DNA of 64,000 bases from Bolinopsis microptera (Eukaryota > Ctenophora > Tentaculata > Lobata > Bolinopsidae): assembly GCF_026151205.1 (NCBI RefSeq), contig NC_087078.1, forward strand, positions 19,518,265 through 19,582,264, read 5' to 3'. The position numbers and the translations under genes are program-made. Under the pieces are notes generated by a model. That model was not told the origin of the DNA, searched no databases, and saw only the letters and a program-made list of their open reading frames with translations. This document shows, piece by piece, positions 58,524 to 64,000 of the stretch; positions within the stretch are counted from its first letter, which is position 1, and every line of letters begins with the position of its first letter.

Positions 58524-58695
58524 GCAGATCACGTGTGAGGATCGCGTGTCATCAGATTGAGGTATCGGGGACTCTCATCCATTTTTTAATTTAGCTTCAA
58601 GAAGTTGTTGTGGGGAAATTGTGGTTGGCATTTTTGAAGTGCCGTGTTACGATTTTGAGGAGTCATCAACAATAAAGTATTATTTTTGGGCTGTC
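58524..58695 (+). other. CCDC88: 3' UTR of the CCDC88-like gene
   Basis: Short trailer from the TGA to just after the AATAAA. T- and G-rich sequence follows it (TATTATTTTTGGGCTGTCTCTG), as expected downstream of a cleavage site. The exact end is inferred. Confidence 0.6.
58671..58676 (+). promoter_or_regulatory. CCDC88: Poly(A) signal AATAAA
   Basis: The first canonical AATAAA after the stop codon, about 150 bp downstream, in CATCAACAATAAAGTATT. It is the most likely 3' processing signal. Confidence 0.7.
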
Positions 58696-60365
58696 TCTGT
58701 ATAAAGTTACGATAACATATAGTGACTACATCTTGTAGTCCTAGGCTGTTTCTTTTTTATCCATTTTTATCTGTTACAAGCTTTAAATAATCGTAAATAG
58801 AATTGGCCGCTTACTGCAACTGTTTTTAGTCCTTTTTTCTCTATAATTTAGGGATTAGATTTTGGAATAGAACGTTGCAAACTTGACAACTATGGGCTTG
58901 TCAACATATTCTAGAGATTAGGGCACGGAACTTTTTATTGTATAATGAGTTCAAATGTGTTAAAATTTGACGCCATTAATTTTTACAATCTTATCGAGAA
59001 TGAGAATAGTTTGAATTTTCTTGTGCCCTGGTTTGATGGTTTATGTGCTTGTATTGAATTTGACATGACTTGTTAAGTTTTAATTTATATTCGTGAAGGC
59101 TGTGATTTGTAATGATAGCCATTGAAGTTAGATGAACGATGACCATATAACTGAAAACACCTTTATGATAGAAAGAACGATAAAATTACAAGAAAGTTAA
59201 TTCTTGCGATATTTAAGACCATACATTACAATTTTAAAGTTTATCGGCATCTTGCCTTTTATTTAACTCCATTTTGAGATGCAACTCATTTTTCATATTT
59301 CAGAAGTGCTGTGCTGAAAACACACAAGGAATCGCAAATTTAAATATTATTTCGATGTATTTGTGGACGCTAAATATTGAATTATAAAAATACATTTGCT
59401 GGAAGATGGGCATTCCGGAATTTATTTATAGTCAAAAATTGTTTTGTTTGTAAGCGACTGATTCGACCATTCAGTTGATTGACGATGCCAATCTGTTCTT
59501 AAGGGGACATACATGTTAAAGACTGCTGTTGGTGTAAATGACTCCGGGTTCGAGCTAACCTCATCAATACGCTAGGGAGGGAGCCGTACTAGGATAATTG
59601 ATACTGGATGCTCATACGTAGTGCGATTATTAATGCTGATCACGTCTATATACTTTAGTGATTATGATATACTTAGAACTGTAACCTAGGTTAGTGAATA
59701 TTTTTGACATCATTTAATTACTATTACTTGATTCTAAGCCATGAGCAAAAAAACGGCCATTCCTAATGCTAAGGGTTACAAAATACAAAATGATGACACT
59801 AAAATTGTTGGTTAAAGTAACCCGTAAAACAAATACGGTAGACACTCTTAGTTACAGAGAGAGTGAACTACAATGAATAATATATATCAATCCCTTTCCT
59901 AACTAAGGTTATGACAGTCAATCCACATCGTGATTGTGCTGCTGAACTCTGCTAAACTCTGCTAAACTCTGCTGCTAAAAGACCCCGCTGTTTTGGAAGT
60001 TAAGTCGCTTTAAATAGTCGCGTGAGTGATCATTTGACACACGTGCTTGAGTGATCATGTGACAGTGATTTTGTGATAATGTAACTGAAGCGGCTACGAG
60101 GTACGTGATAATTTGAGAGTGGTGATATCTCGCAGGTCTCCGCCTCGAAGACTGCTCGCCTGTACCAGGGCTGTCAATGTCTTATGAGGTGGTTGAACCG
60201 CTTCAATTGTGGATTGGGATAACGATAAGGATCTTGATTTTGATACTTAATTTAATAACAGCCGTTACCAGCTGTCATATAATGGGAGAACTATAGGTCT
60301 TTTTAAGTGGGGCACAGGATGAATTTGCAGGGTGCTATTTTCAATGTCAGCAAGAAGCTATACAT
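58696..60365. other. Intergenic stretch, nothing recognised
   Basis: AT-rich sequence downstream of the gene. No ORF of note, no RNA gene and no clear repeat, apart from short triplicated CTCTGCTAAA near 59945. Confidence 0.5.
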
Positions 60366-60399
60366 TTACCTGGGGACCTCAGGCTATCATGTTTATAAA
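60366..60399 (-). repeat. 34-bp word shared with 63143-63176
   Basis: TTACCTGGGGACCTCAGGCT followed by ATCATGTTTATAAA occurs identically here and at 63143. The second copy lies in the 3' UTR region of the LINE fragment on the - strand, so this may be the 3' tail of the same LINE or of a SINE that uses it. Confidence 0.6.
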
Positions 60400-60784
60400 T
60401 AGAGATTAGGCGGAATGACAGGCTGAGCGCGGCCCAGTAACTATACATGTGTGAGGTGATAACAATAAGTAGGTGTGAATGGATGAGTGTACTAAGTTCA
60501 CTTGTCACGCCGTGTTGCATTTTAAAGAGCTTGACAGGCCGCCCCATTTGAAGAGACTCATAGGCTAGCAAGCAGATAAAGGCCTAAATGGCAGATTGAT
60601 TATCTTTAGGTAGACCTGTCGTGTGTCGACTATGGATGAATCCGTGTGGCCGTGTGGCATGTAATACTAATGGTTGATACCGTATACTAATACAGCAGTG
60701 TTCCCGTCAGCAGGACCGTCGACGAGTCCTGGTAGGTTGTAAACCTACAAGTGTATACTGCGTGACGCGTATACTGCGTAACGT

Positions 60785-60996
60785 ATTTGACCAAAACCCA
60801 TAATCATGGGTAGAGTGAACCGCTGCCAGTGTCTCTCTTTTCCGAACAAAAGGAAATGATATTAATTTGAGGAACCGTCCGCAAATGCTAATTGATAGTT
60901 GATACCGAGAATGAAATCGGTCGCTCGCTTTTCCCATTCATTCACGGCTTACGAATTGTAATAAAGCTTAGGTATGATTATGGGTTTTGGTCAAAT
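60785..60996. repeat. Perfect 23-bp inverted repeat
   Basis: ATTTGACCAAAACCCATAAT(CAT) at 60785-60807 is the exact reverse complement of 60974-60996. The spacer of 166 bp has no transposase. It may be a small MITE. CTGCGTGACGCGTATACTGCGT repeats sit just upstream. Confidence 0.6.
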
Positions 60997-60999
60997 ATC

Positions 61000-62350
61000 A
61001 TCTCTTTTTGATTATAATGTGAGGATAATTTACACAGTCGAAACTTCATTAATAAGGAGTTAATTTCAACGATTTCGAAATTTTACCTTTGAAAACATTT
61101 CCTTGTGTTTAGGTAGGTATATCTGTCGATAACAGACTGAATATGGCACTTTTTACTCATTCAAGTTGGCATTTAGTTCATACATAATGCCATTTAAATA
61201 TCGTGGGAAAGCAGAATATATTCGAAATCACGAATGAGCAAAATTCTCACCTTTCGCACGTGCAAACTTTGAGCGGGCGTTGCGTGCGCATACAATATTG
61301 AATCACCGTACATTTTTGCATAGTGGTATTTAATATATAGTTTGATAAGCATGCAAAGTTCAGAAGATTTCAAAAAGAACTTGAAACACAACGGGACTCC
61401 AAAGTTGATAAAAAATCGTGAAAATAACAATTTTCAGTGATATAAGCTATTTTAAATCAATTTGGGCGTGTCCCCACGTGTGCAACTTTTAGATTTTCAA
61501 CTTTAAAACTAGCCTATAACACAATTTAGACCTTTAAGAAGCAAAATTGAGCTCCACAACCCAAGGGATGGTCCAACACCAGAGAATACTAATTCACAAC
61601 TTTTGTGTTTTTATAAAATTATTCTTCAAAAAAGCACTAACTTCAAGTTCAATAGAGAATATCTTTATGAAGGAGCAAAGTAAGAAACTTTTCCGGTAGA
61701 TTTTCAGAATGCTTGAACAATTATCCTCAGATTTTGTCCTCAGATTTTGAATAAAATTACTCCTTAATGGTTTAAAATCAATTTTAAAAGTTGTTACTTT
61801 GTCAAAAATCAAGTTTTAAAAACACTTAATTTGATGACGTCATCAAGTGATGATGATGAAGATAAATTATTTTTTGTTATAAATATAATGTAAACTAAAG
61901 TATAAACAATTATCTTTAAAACCTGTGGTTCGAAATGACTGTATCTTTTATACTTTTGAATCTACGGACACTTAAATGTAGGCTACAATTGACTGCCAAA
62001 GCGTCTGCCAAAGCGTCTATACATATGCTTCACGACAATCTGTTGTAAAACAGGGGTTCCAGAAAACCCACTTCCCGGTACTCCTGAAACTTGAAACTTT
62101 TTTACAGTCGATTTGGACAAGGTCTAGACGCCCTGCAAAGTTTCAGATCTCTAACTTAATTTTAACATGGTTTTTAAGGCACCTGAATATGGCGATGTTG
62201 GGTTTTTTTACCTAATTTCGTATAACATGCTGGCGCGTATTTTGCGCAAATTTCTTAAGAACCTCCACATAACTATTTTTTATTCCTGTCATCTTTAACA
62301 TTGAATTGGAATGTTTTGAACTTAAATATACCTGCTGAACTACTTTCGAT
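61000..62350. other. Intergenic stretch, nothing recognised
   Basis: AT-rich sequence with no supported gene, RNA or clear repeat. Small ORFs lack domains. Confidence 0.5.
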
Positions 62351-62355
62351 GAGTC

Positions 62356-62748
62356 TTATTGCCTGGAAAACAATAAAGGGGATATAATAGTATAGGGGGT
62401 AAATAGTGTTGTGAATATAAGGGCAACGGTTATGCTTACCAGCATTGTGATGTGTATACGTACTGCGTGACGCGCTTGTTTCACAAATATCCTTTGCCGG
62501 TCGCGCGCTACTGCAAGCGAGAGGGCTCTGGTTAGAGCAAATACAATTACACTACAATTGGTGAATAAAGAATCTAAATGAAATTCGCAATGTTCGCCTC
62601 GATAGTTGACACAGTGAAAACCATGACCATCCATAACAGTAGACACATGGCTATGTGAATGTGCGGTCGCGGTGGCGCTTTTTTCAAGCTGCCTGAACAA
62701 GTGAACAGGATACGCGAAAGGAGCGAACAACAGTAAATAAACTAACAA
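62356..62748 (-). CDS. Unrecognised 130-codon ORF with hydrophobic ends
   Basis: The predicted protein starts MLVYLLLFAPFAYPV, signal-peptide-like, and ends with a second hydrophobic segment (MLVSITVALIFTTLFTPY). The middle is His/Cys-bearing (HSHSHVSTVMDGHGFHCVNY). No family is recognised, and no splice sites or promoter support it. GC-rich palindromes nearby suggest a mobile-element setting. It is probably a chance ORF. Confidence 0.15.
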   Translation of the reverse strand: MLVYLLLFAPFAYPVHLFRQLEKSATATAHSHSHVSTVMDGHGFHCVNYRGEHCEFHLDSLFTNCSVIVFALTRALSLAVARDRQRIFVKQARHAVRIHITMLVSITVALIFTTLFTPYTIISPLLFSRQ

Positions 62749-62863
62749 GCTAGGTAAACACTACACATGCGTGCGTGGCACTTGATTCACGATGTCAATC
62801 CTTCGCATCTCGCCGATCTGCATACGGTGGTGGTTGCGAGAAGCATTATTTGATGCGCGCGCG

Positions 62864-63102
62864 ACCCAGTAGTGCATCGCGCTACAAGCGTGGCACTCGA
62901 ATAAATCAGTATATTACTTTAAAAATGTGACTCAATCTATGATCTAAGCTAAAAATTGAAGGGCTTCGACGCGCCGCGCGCATTATCAATTATTATAATG
63001 CAATTGTTTTGCTTAAAATATCGTCGCAAAGAGATGGCAAAAAGCTTGCACGTGTTTGCATCGTCATATTAATCAACTTTGTAGCGCGATGCACTTCTGG
63101 GT
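62864..63102. repeat. 24-bp inverted repeat with one mismatch
   Basis: ACCCAGTAGTGCATCGCGCT(ACAA) at 62864-62887 is inverted at 63079-63102 with one change. The arms are flanked by GCGCGC-rich sequence, and the interior has further GCGCGCC palindromes. It could be the ends of a short DNA element, or a foldback structure. Confidence 0.55.
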
Positions 63103-63142
63103 GCGCGCCACTGGATAGAGCAAGATTTATACTTGTATCACG

Positions 63143-63176
63143 TTACCTGGGGACCTCAGGCTATCATGTTTATAAA
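63143..63176 (-). repeat. 34-bp word shared with 60366-60399
   Basis: Identical to the copy about 2.8 kb upstream. It lies where the 3' end of the adjacent LINE fragment would be expected on the - strand. Confidence 0.6.
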
Positions 63177-63584
63177 CATTTTTTTATTTGAAAATTCAAT
63201 TAATTATTATATATACAAATCAAGCGTTACATTTCAGCCATGCAAAATTACAATGACATATTTTAATATTCTAATTGAAAAATGGTGCTGCAATATAAGT
63301 TGCTTAATGTTTGGCCGGATGACAACTAACTAAAAGAAAAAAATAAACTTGATTACATACTAATTAATTCAGCTGAACCAACACATAGCAAAAGCCACAT
63401 TAACGTTGGGGCCGTCTACCAAATTTGAATGACATACAAAAACAAGAAATTAAACATATCATAAATAATTAGATATGGATTTTGTTCATTACAATTCCGT
63501 CACAACTGATAGAAGAAAAAGAAGGACAAGCAGATAGGAAATTGGACGGAGAGAATTGTAACCAACAAAAACACATTTCTGAGA

Positions 63585-64000
63585 CTAGTCTGGCCAGACT
63601 GTATCGGCAGCCCCGAGGTACTTGATCAGATTGGCCTTAAAAGTAGAAATCCGCTCTGACTGCCGGATACATACTGGTAGACTATTCCATTTCAGCATAG
63701 ATCTATAAAAGAAGCTATTTCGGAAGGCATCTGAGCAGGGCACAGTGGTACTCATGTAAGTTGAAGTATCCGACCTATCAATTATTTGAGCATTGTGCCT
63801 AGTACGTATCGGGTGCCCTCTGGACGGCATAGGACTATATAAGTAGGAAGCGAAACTGGGATTATGCTATTCACTATTTTATAGAAGGTCATAAGATCGT
63901 TATAAATAAACTTCTGCATGACAGGGAGAATATTTAGCTTCTTTTGCTCTGTAGCAAGTTTATCGTCATTATAACTGGAGTAGGGTTCACCATTGATCCA
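63585..64000 (-). pseudogene. 3' end of a CR1/Jockey-like LINE reverse transcriptase, frameshifted
   Basis: The last 81 codons, including FRNSFFYRSMLKWNSLPVCI and ISTFKANLIKYLG, are the typical C-terminus of CR1/Jockey-type LINE proteins (FRNSFFYR...WNSLP...IR). Upstream, in another frame, is LPVMQKFIYNDLMTFYKIVN then SIIPVSLPTY, also typical of this region. The two frames meet near 63831-63845, so one frameshift separates them. The element runs off the window edge. Its 3' UTR probably extends to about 63143. Confidence 0.75.

Noticed and set aside
60707-60937. 76-codon - strand ORF
   Set aside because: No domain, no context, and it overlaps the spacer of an inverted repeat.

Overview
The window is eukaryotic DNA from an animal. 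It holds most of one gene, on the + strand, spread over at least 32 GT-AG exons (11547-58523). The gene encodes a CCDC88-family protein (Girdin/Daple, also called Hook-related proteins). The exons I traced join in one continuous frame of about 1,231 codons and end in the Daple-type PDZ ligand YGCV. The first exon or exons, which should encode the start of the Hook domain, were not found and probably lie upstream of base 1. The exact organism cannot be named. A single CCDC88 gene with a Daple-type tail, invertebrate-style RTE-like and CR1/Jockey-like retroelements, and hAT-type ends reading CAGGGACGTAGCCAGG suggest an invertebrate or early-branching animal.

Layout. 1-8044: a 29-bp minisatellite interrupted by a complete RTE-like non-LTR retrotransposon on the - strand (233-3405, 11-bp target-site duplication). 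8045-11546: non-coding DNA with several minisatellites, the last of which reaches the acceptor of the first visible exon. 11547-21663: six exons of the Hook domain, with a 2.2-kb G-rich array and a palindrome cluster in their introns. 21664-35316: a 13.6-kb intron with nested insertions: a 55-bp minisatellite, split by a 5.26-kb hAT-like element (8-bp duplication), which itself holds a second intact RTE-like element. The same intron carries a 1.5-kb satellite built from two unit lengths. 35317-46262: coiled-coil exons, split by a 3.8-kb array of a 22-bp unit. 46263-55044: last coiled-coil exons, with arrays that contain copies of the gene's own splice sites. 55634-58523: the basic, GBA-like and disordered C-terminal exons, then a poly(A) signal at 58671. 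58700-64000: intergenic DNA with inverted repeats and the broken 3' end of a CR1/Jockey-like LINE on the - strand.

How the parts relate. The protein has the Girdin/Daple order: Hook domain, long coiled coil, basic stretch, GBA-like segment, low-complexity tail, PDZ ligand. This predicts a scaffold linking Dishevelled/Frizzled signalling with trimeric G proteins. All other material is selfish or tandem DNA in the introns. The most unusual feature is that several arrays are built from, or abut, exon-intron junctions, giving runs of decoy acceptors and donors beside the real ones.
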